7,154 nucleotides of DNA from an uncultured Acidaminococcus sp. (GTDB lineage: Bacteria; Bacillota; Negativicutes; Acidaminococcales; Acidaminococcaceae), in NCBI GenBank assembly GCA_900770265.1, contig CAAGJR010000243.1:1-7154 (forward strand), given 5' to 3'. Below are positions 1 through 5,453 of this stretch, piece after piece; position 1 is the first letter of the stretch; every line of letters begins with the position of its first letter. The notes beneath the pieces were generated by a model. The model saw only the letters and a list, made by a program, of their open reading frames with translations, was not told the origin of the DNA and ran no database searches. Made by a program: the position numbers and the translations under genes.

Positions 1-37
1 ACTAGTCACTAGCTGATGGAGGCCAGCTGCCGCTGGC
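1..37 (-). repeat. Hairpin plus heptad repeat, copy 1 (cut by window edge)
   Basis: Read on the minus strand, this is a 6-bp hairpin, GCCAGC/GCTGGC with a 4-base loop (22-37), followed by CCATCAGCTAGTGACTAGT and at least one AGTGACT heptad that runs out of the window at position 1. The same order (hairpin, CCATYRGCY, then AGAGACY-like heptads) recurs at 158-194, 2161-2208 and 2520-2542. It lies just upstream of the terminator at 43-80, so it is intergenic. Confidence 0.6.
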
Positions 38-42
38 AAATA

Positions 43-80
43 AAAGGAGCTGTGAAATTTTTCATAGCTCCTTTGGTTTT
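43..80 (+). terminator. Terminator of a gene left of the window
   Basis: AAAGGAGCT... pairs with ...AGCTCCTTT in a 14-bp stem (43-56 with 61-74, one G-T wobble) and a 4-base loop. GG and TTTT (77-80) follow. The U-tract is short but the stem is long. It probably ends transcription entering from the left and insulates the luxS promoter that begins about 25 bases further on. Confidence 0.7.
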
Positions 81-102
81 ATCACACAAACAAATGACTT
101 CG

Positions 103-111
103 TGTTATACT
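103..111 (+). promoter_or_regulatory. Candidate luxS promoter (extended -10)
   Basis: TGTTATACT fits the extended -10 form TGnTATAAT with one mismatch. No good -35 is present; the best is CACACA at 83-88 with a 17-base spacer. An extended -10 promoter can work without one. The start would fall near 118 and give a luxS leader of about 98 bases, containing the hairpin at 127-157 and the heptad array at 167-194. Confidence 0.5.
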
Positions 112-126
112 GGTTTTACAGCATCA

Positions 127-157
127 AAAGGATCCGTCCGTCAAGGACGGGTCCTTT
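127..157 (+). other. Strong leader hairpin upstream of luxS
   Basis: A 13-bp stem (127-139 with 145-157, one T-G wobble) closes a 5-base GTCAA loop. Only TTTCC follows, so it is a poor intrinsic terminator. It sits between the candidate promoter and the luxS ribosome binding site. It could stabilise or attenuate the luxS message, or it may simply be the hairpin half of the hairpin-heptad repeat. I recognise no riboswitch family here. Confidence 0.5.
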
Positions 158-194
158 CCATTGGCTAGAGACTAGTGACTTGAGACTAGAGACT
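158..194 (+). repeat. Heptad tandem repeat in luxS leader (copy 2)
   Basis: After CCATTGGCT come four perfectly phased heptads: AGAGACT (167-173), AGTGACT (174-180), TGAGACT (181-187) and AGAGACT (188-194). The array ends 6 bases before the luxS Shine-Dalgarno AGGAGGA (201-207). It follows the hairpin at 127-157, matching the order seen in the other copies of this repeat. Confidence 0.75.
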
Positions 195-215
195 TATAGT
201 AGGAGGAATGGAAGC

Positions 216-695
216 ATGGAAAAAGTCATCATTGAAAGTTTTACTTTGGATCATACGAAGGTGAAGGCACCGTATGTGCGGCTGATCTCCCAGGAGACAG
301 GGGAACATGGGGACATCGTGTCCAACTATGATATCCGTCTGGCCCAGCCCAACGTGCAGGAAATCCCCACGGCGGGCATGCATACCCTGGAACATCTGCT
401 GGCCCTGTACCTGCGGCCCCGCATCAAAGGGTATCTGGACTGCTCGCCGTTCGGCTGCCGCACCGGGTTCCATCTGCTGTGCTGGGGCACCCATCCCACC
501 ACGGAAGTGGCCAAGGCCCTGAAGGAAGCCCTGGAACTGGTCACGAAGACCACCTGGGACCAGGTACCGGGCACGAAGAAGAAGGAATGTGGCAACTACA
601 AGGACCACTCCCTGTTCTGCGCCCAGGAATGGGCCAAGGAAATCCTGGCCAAAGGGATCAGCAGCGATCCGTACGAACGGAAGATCGTGGAATAA
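216..695 (+). CDS. luxS: S-ribosylhomocysteine lyase LuxS
   Basis: LuxS cleaves S-ribosylhomocysteine to homocysteine and the AI-2 precursor DPD in the cytoplasm, as part of the activated methyl cycle that recycles S-adenosylhomocysteine. The product is 159 residues, normal for the family (about 155-170). The metal-binding HTLEH motif is at 56-60, giving the His56 and His60 ligands and Glu59. The catalytic Cys81 lies in GCRTG, and the third metal ligand Cys125 in ECGNYKDHS. All key residues are present, so the enzyme should be active. The start at 216 is chosen because AGGAGGA (201-207) lies 8 bases upstream and the protein begins MEKVIIESFTLDH as in homologues; a longer frame back to 102 lacks LuxS similarity. 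It appears monocistronic: its own promoter near 103-111 and a terminator at 742-777. No mtnN or methionine gene is visible beside it. Confidence 0.97.
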   Translation: MEKVIIESFTLDHTKVKAPYVRLISQETGEHGDIVSNYDIRLAQPNVQEIPTAGMHTLEHLLALYLRPRIKGYLDCSPFGCRTGFHLLCWGTHPTTEVAKALKEALELVTKTTWDQVPGTKKKECGNYKDHSLFCAQEWAKEILAKGISSDPYERKIVE

Positions 696-702
696 AATAA
701 TG

Positions 703-777
703 GGGCCCAAACCGAGATGAGTCTCGGGCTGCGGGCCTCGAGCCGATGGTGAAAAATCGCCATCGGCGATTTTTTTT
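703..777 (+). terminator. Tandem hairpins and luxS terminator
   Basis: The first hairpin is compound: GGGCCC at 703-708 pairs with GGGCC at 733-737, and inside it CCGAGA (712-717) pairs with TCTCGG (722-727). The second is the real terminator: GCCGATGG (742-749) pairs with CCATCGGC (760-767). Alternatively ATCGCC and GGCGAT pair around a 3-base loop, with flanking A and T tracts extending the stem. Eight T residues (770-777) follow. It probably works in both directions. Confidence 0.85.
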
Positions 778-803
778 GATAATGGGGGTGCATAATACCA
801 GGT

Positions 804-831
804 TTGCAATCATAAAAAAATATAGTATACT
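804..831 (+). promoter_or_regulatory. Promoter of the AAA/DUF4143 gene
   Basis: TTGCAA (804-809) and TATACT (826-831) with a 16-base spacer in an AT-rich stretch make a reasonable housekeeping-sigma promoter. Transcription would start near 838, giving a leader of about 50 bases. The -10 lies inside the palindrome at 821-834, so the promoter looks repressible. Confidence 0.55.
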
Positions 832-834
832 ATA
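821..834. promoter_or_regulatory. Palindromic operator-like site over the -10
   Basis: TATAGTATACTATA is a perfect 14-bp palindrome that contains the -10 hexamer of the ATPase promoter. Nine bases of it, TATACTATA, recur as the inverted TATAGTATA at 865-873, about 41 bp (four helical turns) downstream by centre. A repressor binding both could close the promoter. No candidate repressor gene is in the window, and AT-rich sequence can be palindromic by chance. Confidence 0.4.
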
Positions 835-889
835 AAAAAATACTAAAAATAAGAGTTTTTAAAGTATAGTATAGAAAAGATGATAGAAT

Positions 890-2095
890 ATGATAAAAAG
901 AGAATTATACCTACGAAAACTGTATGCTTTCCAAAATCAGCCTTTGATCAAGGTGATTACTGGCTTACGCCGTTCCGGAAAATCCTCCCTTTTGGAGTTG
1001 TTCAAAAAAGAACTGTTGTCTCAAGGAGTTTCCTCAGGCAATATAATCCACCTCAATTTTGAATGGATGGCCCTGGATTCTATCCGGGATTATCAGCAAC
1101 TGTACCAGTTTTTGAAGAAACGAATCCCGAAAGGACAGAAAGCCTATCTACTGCTGGATGAGATCCAACAGGTTGATGGGTGGGAAAAAGCGGTGAATTC
1201 CCTGTTTGCAGAAGGACAGTGCGATATCTATCTGACAGGTTCCAATGCCAAATTGCTCTCTTCCGAAATTTCTACCCTTCTTTCAGGGAGATATGTGGAA
1301 ATTCGAGTACTGCCACTTTCTTTTCGGGAATACCTGGATTTTCTGCCGAACCAGGCAGGCAATCCGGATCTTGCCTTTCAACAATATCTCCGTTTTGGAG
1401 GAATGCCGGTGATTCCGGGATTGCCGCAGGAACCACAGACAATCCAGACCGTGCTTTCCGGTATTTATGATACAGTCCTGATGAAGGATATCATCCAACG
1501 CAATGAAGTGCGTGATCCGGCTTTGTTGGGAGAATTGGTCCGTTTCCTTGCGGATAATATCGGGAATCCGGTTTCTACTTCGAAAATCAGTGGCTATCTG
1601 ACTAGCCAGGGGAGAAAGACTTCTGCTGTTACCATTGACAACTATTTACGGATGCTGGAAGAGGCTTTCATATTTTATCGAGCGAAGCGTTATGACATCA
1701 AGGGTAAATTATACCTGAAGACGCAGGAGAAATTTTATATTGTTGATATGGGGCTGCGCAATGCCTTACTTGGATTTCGCAACGGTGACTATGGCCATAT
1801 CCTGGAAAATGTGGTCTATTTGGAATTGCTGCGGCGAGGCTATGAAGTCGGTGTAGGAAAGTTGGGAACTTTGGAAGTGGATTTTGTGGCTTCAAAAATG
1901 GAACGGAAAGTGTATTATCAAGTTTCAGCCACTGTATTGGAGAATAAAACGTTACAAAGAGAATTGGCACCACTGCAAAAGATTCCGGATCAGTATGAAA
2001 AAGTCCTGCTGACTATGGACCGGAATTTTATCCGGGATTACAATGGCATCCAGAATGTGAATATCGTAGATTTTTTGTTAAAAGGAGATACCTGA
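890..2095 (+). CDS. Stand-alone AAA ATPase with DUF4143 domain
   Basis: A 401-residue protein of the common bacterial and archaeal AAA_14 plus DUF4143 family, whose function is poorly known. The N-terminal P-loop domain (about 1-150) has Walker A GLRRSGKSS (25-33), Walker B LLLDE (87-91) and a sensor-1-like LTGSN (115-119). SGRY (132-135) and the LSFREYLDF segment (143-151) are typical of the family. The C-terminal part (about 200-400) carries the DUF4143 restriction-endonuclease-like fold: E306, then EVDF (329-332) and YYQVS (342-346), where the nuclease Lys is absent, as is usual in the family. The start fits the family (MIKRELYLRKL...), but no good Shine-Dalgarno precedes it and an out-of-frame ATG lies at 880. 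The gene is clearly AT-richer than its neighbours (a sampled 60-base line is about 37% GC, against 68% in the gene at 6044), which suggests horizontal acquisition. It is monocistronic and not paired with a recognisable toxin or antitoxin. Confidence 0.9.
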   Translation: MIKRELYLRKLYAFQNQPLIKVITGLRRSGKSSLLELFKKELLSQGVSSGNIIHLNFEWMALDSIRDYQQLYQFLKKRIPKGQKAYLLLDEIQQVDGWEKAVNSLFAEGQCDIYLTGSNAKLLSSEISTLLSGRYVEIRVLPLSFREYLDFLPNQAGNPDLAFQQYLRFGGMPVIPGLPQEPQTIQTVLSGIYDTVLMKDIIQRNEVRDPALLGELVRFLADNIGNPVSTSKISGYLTSQGRKTSAVTIDNYLRMLEEAFIFYRAKRYDIKGKLYLKTQEKFYIVDMGLRNALLGFRNGDYGHILENVVYLELLRRGYEVGVGKLGTLEVDFVASKMERKVYYQVSATVLENKTLQRELAPLQKIPDQYEKVLLTMDRNFIRDYNGIQNVNIVDFLLKGDT

Positions 2096-2102
2096 AAAAG
2101 AA

Positions 2103-2139
2103 GAGAGGATGTGAAAAATTCATTTTTTCACATCCTCTT
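2103..2139. terminator. Hairpin after the ATPase gene
   Basis: The stem 2103-2118 with 2124-2139 is about 16 bp and closes a 5-base loop, 8 bases after the TGA stop. No U-tract follows on the plus strand. The opposite strand has CTTCTTTTTCAGG beyond the stem, slightly more terminator-like. It probably protects the 3' end or terminates imperfectly. Confidence 0.5.
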
Positions 2140-2160
2140 GCGTAATGGGCCTTCCGGCTC

Positions 2161-2208
2161 TGTCTATGGTCTCTTGTCTCTGGCCAAAGAAAGCCAGCTG
2201 ACGCTGGC
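2161..2208 (-). repeat. Hairpin plus heptad repeat, copy 3
   Basis: On the minus strand the hairpin GCCAGC/GCTGGC (2193-2208, loop GTCA) is followed by TTTCTTTGGCC and three phased heptads: AGAGACA (2175-2181), AGAGACC (2168-2174) and ATAGACA (2161-2167). The hairpin differs from that of copy 1 only in the loop. Confidence 0.65.
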
Positions 2209-2226
2209 GGAAAATATACGCTCTTC

Positions 2227-2332
2227 GTCGATTGTTGTATCCGTTGCTCCCGTTCGGTTCCGTTGCGGGGCGGGTTTACCGCCGGCCTGCGGCCTCTGGT
2301 AAACCCCTACGGAGACATATTATACAATCGAC
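2227..2332. repeat. CGTAGGGG repeat, copy A, inside a 9-bp inverted repeat
   Basis: GTCGATTGT (2227-2235) and ACAATCGAC (2324-2332) are perfect inverted repeats bounding a 106-bp segment. Inside, GGGTTTACC (2272-2280) pairs with GGTAAACCC (2298-2306), and the arm ends in CCCCTACG (2304-2311). That makes this a minus-oriented copy of the CGTAGGGG hairpin family also seen at 2360-2391, 2442-2474 and 5251-5298. It has the form of a small MITE-like element, but no target duplication is evident. Confidence 0.55.
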
Positions 2333-2359
2333 TCCCAGTCGGACATCCAACGTTGTTTT

Positions 2360-2391
2360 CGTAGGGGTTCACCAACGGTGAACCCGCCTCC
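2360..2391 (+). repeat. CGTAGGGG hairpin repeat, copy B
   Basis: CGTAGGGG leads into the perfect hairpin GGGTTCACC (2365-2373) / GGTGAACCC (2377-2385) with a 3-base loop, then GCCTCC. It has opposite orientation to copy A, so CCCCTACG (2304-2311) and CGTAGGGG (2360-2367) face each other. Confidence 0.65.
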
Positions 2392-2441
2392 AAACACCGA
2401 TTGTACGACCGTAATGCCAGGAGAGCCCGACCGTACGTACA

Positions 2442-2474
2442 GGCGCGGGCGGGTCAAATCGACCCGCCCCTACA
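2442..2474 (-). repeat. CGTAGGGG hairpin repeat, copy C
   Basis: Minus-oriented copy ending in CCCCTACA (2467-2474). The hairpin is GGGCGGGTC (2447-2455) / GACCCGCCC (2461-2469) with a 5-base loop. The stem differs from those of copies A and B but pairing is kept, as expected if structure is what is conserved. Confidence 0.6.
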
Positions 2475-2477
2475 TCA

Positions 2478-2519
2478 AAAAAACTCCGCTAACGGAATCA
2501 TCCAAGGGCGGAGTTTTTT
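2478..2519. terminator. Orphan terminator-like hairpin
   Basis: AAAAAACTCCGC (2478-2489) pairs with GCGGAGTTTTTT (2508-2519) around an 18-base loop, the form of a two-way intrinsic terminator. No gene ends next to it: the ATPase stops 380 bases upstream, and the kinase has its own terminator at 2570-2611. It may end an unannotated transcript, be a relic of a lost gene, or form the hairpin half of the adjoining heptad repeat. Confidence 0.6.
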
Positions 2520-2542
2520 CCATCGGCCAGAGACCAGAGACA
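2520..2542 (+). repeat. Hairpin plus heptad repeat, copy 4
   Basis: CCATCGGCC is followed by two phased heptads, AGAGACC (2529-2535) and AGAGACA (2536-2542). It begins directly after the T-tract of the hairpin at 2478-2519, the same hairpin-then-heptad order as in copy 2. A further small hairpin, GGGCGG/CCGCCC, lies at 2545-2562. Confidence 0.6.
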
Positions 2543-2569
2543 TAGGGCGGTGCAAACCGCCCGGTAGCC

Positions 2570-2611
2570 AAAAAAAGGACTGTGAGAAAATTTTTCTCAC
2601 AGTCCTTTTTT
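2570..2611 (-). terminator. Terminator of the two-component operon
   Basis: A long stem begins immediately beyond the kinase stop codon (2612-2614). GGACTGTGAGAA (2577-2588) pairs with its complement at 2594-2605, extended by A/T tracts (2571-2576 with 2606-2611). On the minus strand it ends in a run of T. This is a strong intrinsic terminator for the leftward operon and is symmetric enough to work both ways. Confidence 0.9.
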
Positions 2612-4348
2612 CTATGCTTCCGGCAGCCGGATCACGAACGTGGTGCCTTCGTTGACGCGGCTGGTCATTTCTATGGTCCCTCGGTGCTGCTCTACGATGT
2701 GCTTTACGATGCTGAGCCCCAGGCCGCTGCCGCCGCTCTTTTTGTTGCGGCTTTCGTCCACCCGGTAGAAGCGCTCGAACACCCGCTCCTGCACGTCTTC
2801 GGGGATGCCGATGCCCGTATCCCGCACGGTGAGCACCACCTGGTGCCGGCCTGCATCCCGCCACATGGTCACGTACACATGGCCGCCGGGCCTGTTGTAT
2901 TTCACCCCGTTGTCGATCAGGTTCATGGCCATTTCCCGGAGCATGCTGCTGCTGCCCCGCACCTTATCTTCCGTGAGCTTGCAGTGGATGGTTACCTTTT
3001 TATCCTTGCAGAAGGGTTCCATGAATTCCACCACAGAACGGATGAGCCCGCCCAGAGGGACGGCTTCCTGCAGGGCATCCGCCTGGACTTCCTCGATGCG
3101 GGACAGGAAGATGATGCTGTTGATCATTTCCAGCAGGCGCTTGGCTTCCTGGCAGATCAGGTGGCCGAAATGGGTGATGTCTTCCTTCTTCTGGTACATG
3201 CCCGCCGCCATCAGTTCGGCAAAGCCGCTGATGGACGTGAGCGGCGTCTTCAGCTCGTGGGTCACGTTGGCCGTGAAGTCCCGCCGCAGCTGTTCCCGCT
3301 CCCGTTCTTCTGTGATGTCCATGATGATCAGGATGCGGGTAGCCCGTTCCTGGGGCGGCTCCAGGGGACGCAGGGTCAGCTGGTACTGCCGCTTGCGCAG
3401 TTTCATGGTCCAGGTATCCGGTTTGTTCACTTTCGTCCGTTCTGTGGACAGGCGGGCGCCCTCCGGCAGCAGGGGCATGAGGAACTTGCCCAGCAGCTGC
3501 TGACGGAACGGAGACAGGCTTTCGTCCTTCTGCAGCAGCTGCAGGCCCCAGGCGTTGATCCACTGGATGCGCATCTGGTCGTCCAGCAGGATCACCCCTT
3601 CCTTCAGGTTGTCGGTGATCCGCTTCATGGTGTTCCGGTCCTGCTCCAGCTGATGCAGGCTCTTGCTCAGCTGTTTGCCCTGACGGTCGATGGTGGCCAG
3701 GAAGGGCAGCAGCTCCGGATAGGACGTGTGGAACAGCTGTTTTTCTTCTTCTGTGGTGTCGCCCTGGCCGATCTGGGACAGGTACCGGGTGGCCTGGTCC
3801 AGCGGGTCCAGCAGGCCCTGGGTCAGCCGGCGTACGGTAACCTGACAGATGGCGATGAGCAGCAGCAGGGAAATGATCCACCAGGGCAGCAGCTGCTCCA
3901 GGGGCCGGAACAGTTCCGTCTGGGTGCGGGCCACCCGCAGGATGCTGCCATCCTGCAGTTTCTGGGCCGCGTACAGGGTCACTTCACCCAGGGTGGCAGA
4001 GTGCCGGGCATCCATGCCCTGGCCTTCGCCGATGGCGGAAGCCACTTCCGGACGGTCCTTGTGGTTGGGCATATTTTCGGCCGGCTCGTAGGAATCGTAC
4101 AGGACCTTCCCGTCCTTCTGGATCCAGGTGAACCGCAGATCGGGGGCCGCCTTGGCCGCCCGGCGCACAATGCGGAAGTGGTCGTCATGGGCATCCATTT
4201 CCAGTCCCAGCACCTGGGCCGTCTGCTGCAGGTCGTACAGGGTCTGCTGTTTCGTGGTCTGCCAGGAGGCAAAGGCGCACACCAGGGCCGTGACCAGGAT
4301 GCAGACCAGCCCCACCAGGAACAGATGGAGATAAATCCGCTTTTTCAT
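2612..4348 (-). CDS. PhoR-like sensor histidine kinase
   Basis: A 578-residue membrane sensor kinase that should autophosphorylate on His and pass phosphate to the adjacent regulator. In order: transmembrane segment at about 5-28; external Cache-like sensor region at about 30-152 (KDGKVLYDS...NHKDRPEV, typical of PhoR-type kinases of Bacillota); second transmembrane segment at about 153-172; linker in HAMP position; PAS domain at about 240-350; HisKA with phospho-acceptor His364 in NVTHELKTPL; HATPase with N box NLIDNGVKYN (476-485), G1 DTGIGIP (510-516), F box ERFYR (525-529) and G2 GGSGLGLS (539-546). All catalytic motifs are intact. The start is supported by AGGAGGG 6 bases upstream, which overlaps the regulator's TAG stop, so translation of the two is probably coupled. 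The PAS plus HisKA architecture matches PhoR, but no pst genes are nearby, so phosphate as the signal is inference. Confidence 0.93.
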   Translation of the reverse strand: MKKRIYLHLFLVGLVCILVTALVCAFASWQTTKQQTLYDLQQTAQVLGLEMDAHDDHFRIVRRAAKAAPDLRFTWIQKDGKVLYDSYEPAENMPNHKDRPEVASAIGEGQGMDARHSATLGEVTLYAAQKLQDGSILRVARTQTELFRPLEQLLPWWIISLLLLIAICQVTVRRLTQGLLDPLDQATRYLSQIGQGDTTEEEKQLFHTSYPELLPFLATIDRQGKQLSKSLHQLEQDRNTMKRITDNLKEGVILLDDQMRIQWINAWGLQLLQKDESLSPFRQQLLGKFLMPLLPEGARLSTERTKVNKPDTWTMKLRKRQYQLTLRPLEPPQERATRILIIMDITEEREREQLRRDFTANVTHELKTPLTSISGFAELMAAGMYQKKEDITHFGHLICQEAKRLLEMINSIIFLSRIEEVQADALQEAVPLGGLIRSVVEFMEPFCKDKKVTIHCKLTEDKVRGSSSMLREMAMNLIDNGVKYNRPGGHVYVTMWRDAGRHQVVLTVRDTGIGIPEDVQERVFERFYRVDESRNKKSGGSGLGLSIVKHIVEQHRGTIEMTSRVNEGTTFVIRLPEA

Positions 4349-4358
4349 GGGAACCCTC

Positions 4359-5036
4359 CTACTGGATCCGGTACCCTACGCCCCGGACGGTCTGGATGAT
4401 CTTGCCGGCGGGGCCCAGCTTCTGCCGCAGGCTCCGGATATGCATGTCGATGGTGCGGCTTTCGCCGGCATAAGAGAAGTCCCACACCGCTTCCATGATC
4501 TGGTCCCGGCTGAGTACGATGCCCGTGTTGGCCATCAGGTAGTGGAGCAGATCGAATTCCTTTACGGTGAGCACGCAGGGCTTGCCATTCGTAGTGACCT
4601 GGTGCTTCTTCAGGTCCATGGTGATGTCGCCGCATACCAGCAGATCCTGGTTCTGGGGTTTCTGCATGCCGCCCCGGCGCAGTACGGCCTTCACCCGGCT
4701 CAAGAGCTCCATGATGCCGAAGGGCTTGGAAATATAGTCGTCGGCACCGGCATCCAGTCCGGTGACCACATCATATTCGCTGGTGCGGGCCGTGAGCATG
4801 ATGATGGGCAGGCCGGCGGTGGCCGGCTGGCTGCGGAGCTTCTTCAGGATATCCAGGCCGCTTTCCCCGGGCAGCATGATGTCCAGCAGCACCAGGTCGG
4901 GTTTCTTTTCCTCCATGGCCTTCCAGAAAGAGGGACCGTCGGGAAAGGCTTCTGCCTGGAACTTCTGGCTGCACAGGGCGTAGCGCACCAGCTCCCGGAT
5001 GTTTTCATCGTCTTCCACACAGTAAACCAGGGACAT
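4359..5036 (-). CDS. OmpR/PhoB-family response regulator
   Basis: A 225-residue transcription regulator. The receiver domain (1-120) has acidic residues Asp9 and Asp10, phospho-acceptor Asp52 (LLDIMLPG), Thr82 and Lys104 (SKPF). The C-terminal winged helix (about 128-225) shows LTVKEFDLLHYL, the recognition-helix region SRTIDMHIRSLRQKLG and the ending TVRGVGYRI, as in OmpR/PhoB regulators. The ATG at 5036 is chosen because AAAGGAGG lies 9 bases upstream and the protein then begins MSLVYCVEDDENI, as the receiver fold requires. The open frame back to 5192 only adds repeat-derived residues. Its stop is 10 bases from the kinase start, so the two are co-transcribed. The sequence is PhoB-like, but the target genes cannot be told from here. 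Confidence 0.94.
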   Translation of the reverse strand: MSLVYCVEDDENIRELVRYALCSQKFQAEAFPDGPSFWKAMEEKKPDLVLLDIMLPGESGLDILKKLRSQPATAGLPIIMLTARTSEYDVVTGLDAGADDYISKPFGIMELLSRVKAVLRRGGMQKPQNQDLLVCGDITMDLKKHQVTTNGKPCVLTVKEFDLLHYLMANTGIVLSRDQIMEAVWDFSYAGESRTIDMHIRSLRQKLGPAGKIIQTVRGVGYRIQ

Positions 5037-5124
5037 ACAAAAAATCCTCCTTTGACAGAGCAAATTAGGGTTATGAGCCAGGAAACGGGCGCACCGGGCG
5101 ATATTTTGCCTTTCAATACTCAGA

Positions 5125-5172
5125 ACCCACCACCAGCCATGCGGCTGGTCCCCCGCCCTTGAAAAGGGCGGA
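5125..5172 (-). repeat. Double-hairpin repeat, copy 1
   Basis: Read on the minus strand: CCGCCCTT/AAGGGCGG hairpin (5153-5171), then GGGGG and a second hairpin ACCAGCC/GGCTGGT (5132-5149), then TGGTGGG. The same order occurs on the plus strand at 5800-5846. It lies in the leader of the two-component operon if transcription starts near 5325. A further hairpin, GGAAAGGC/GCCTTTCC, lies at 5183-5200. Confidence 0.65.
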
Positions 5173-5250
5173 TAGGCAGGCTGGAAAGGCAAGCCTTTCC
5201 CCGTTTTAATGCACGCCCCTACGGATTTTTACAGGCATTCTTGTTACAAC

Positions 5251-5298
5251 CGTAGGGGCTTACCAAGACCGGCGTCAGCCGTGTCGCCCGGTAAGCCC
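5251..5298 (+). repeat. CGTAGGGG hairpin repeat, copy D
   Basis: CGTAGGGG (5251-5258) leads into GGGCTTACC (5256-5264), which pairs perfectly with GGTAAGCCC (5290-5298). An inverted CCCCTACG stands at 5216-5223, facing it as in the copy A/B pair. The middle differs from the other copies. Confidence 0.6.
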
Positions 5299-5330
5299 AT
5301 TCCTGGCCCGATATTTTTCATATCCTCTCC

Positions 5331-5360
5331 ATTATACCCTACATTCAATTTTTATGACAG
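5331..5360 (-). promoter_or_regulatory. Candidate promoter of the two-component operon with Pho-box-like site
   Basis: On the minus strand CTGTCA (5360-5355) and a perfect TATAAT (5336-5331) are separated by 18 bases. The -35 overlaps CTGTCAT-AAAA (5360-5350), which equals one half of the enteric PhoB box plus its A-rich spacer. The second half (ATTGAAT) matches only 3 of 7. Use of this promoter would give a leader of about 290 bases that includes repeats at 5125-5298. A promoter closer to the gene cannot be excluded. Confidence 0.45.
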
Positions 5361-5393
5361 GGAGGGAACGGTTATATCCAACTGTCCGAAAAA

Positions 5394-5407
5394 CGAACAA
5401 AGTTTCG
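5394..5407. promoter_or_regulatory. LexA (SOS) box, upstream copy
   Basis: CGAAC-AAAG-TTTCG matches the Bacillota LexA box CGAACN4GTTCG at 9 of 10 fixed positions. It lies 9 bases upstream of the LysM gene's -35 and also upstream of the divergent two-component promoter. With the box at 5454-5467 it could allow cooperative LexA binding across the promoter. Confidence 0.7.
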
Positions 5408-5416
5408 TAAAACACC

Positions 5417-5445
5417 TTGTCAAAGCGAACACAATGTGATACTAT
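5417..5445 (+). promoter_or_regulatory. Promoter of the LysM gene
   Basis: TTGTCA (5417-5422, 5 of 6) and TACTAT (5440-5445, 4 of 6, with an upstream TGn) are 17 bases apart. The start would be near 5452, next to the perfect LexA box at 5454-5467, so LexA binding would block initiation. A lone CGAAC half-site (5426-5430) also sits in the spacer. Confidence 0.65.
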
Positions 5446-5453
5446 ATGCATAA

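Noticed and set aside
102..215. Upstream extension of luxS to 102
   Set aside because: The added residues come from the promoter, hairpin and heptad array, and have no LuxS similarity. A strong Shine-Dalgarno precedes 216.
186..809. 207-codon minus-strand open frame over luxS
   Set aside because: It is antisense to an unambiguous luxS and crosses its terminator and leader.
2111..2302. 63-codon plus-strand open frame
   Set aside because: It starts inside the hairpin after the ATPase gene, lacks a ribosome binding site and runs through repeat copies.
2161..2542. Possible CRISPR array from the many short repeats
   Set aside because: Repeats are of different families, in both orientations, unevenly spaced, and no cas gene is present.
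2582..4399. 605-codon plus-strand open frame
   Set aside because: It lies antisense over the kinase and its translation is low-complexity (His, Gln, Pro, Ala rich) with no domain. The minus-strand kinase has every catalytic motif, so this is a shadow of GC-rich codon use.
5037..5192. Upstream extension of the response regulator to 5192
   Set aside because: The extra residues are translated from a double-hairpin repeat. The receiver domain begins properly at 5036 with AGGAGG upstream.
5209..5439. 76-codon plus-strand open frame
   Set aside because: It runs through repeat copy D, the divergent promoters and the LexA box, with no ribosome binding site or domain.
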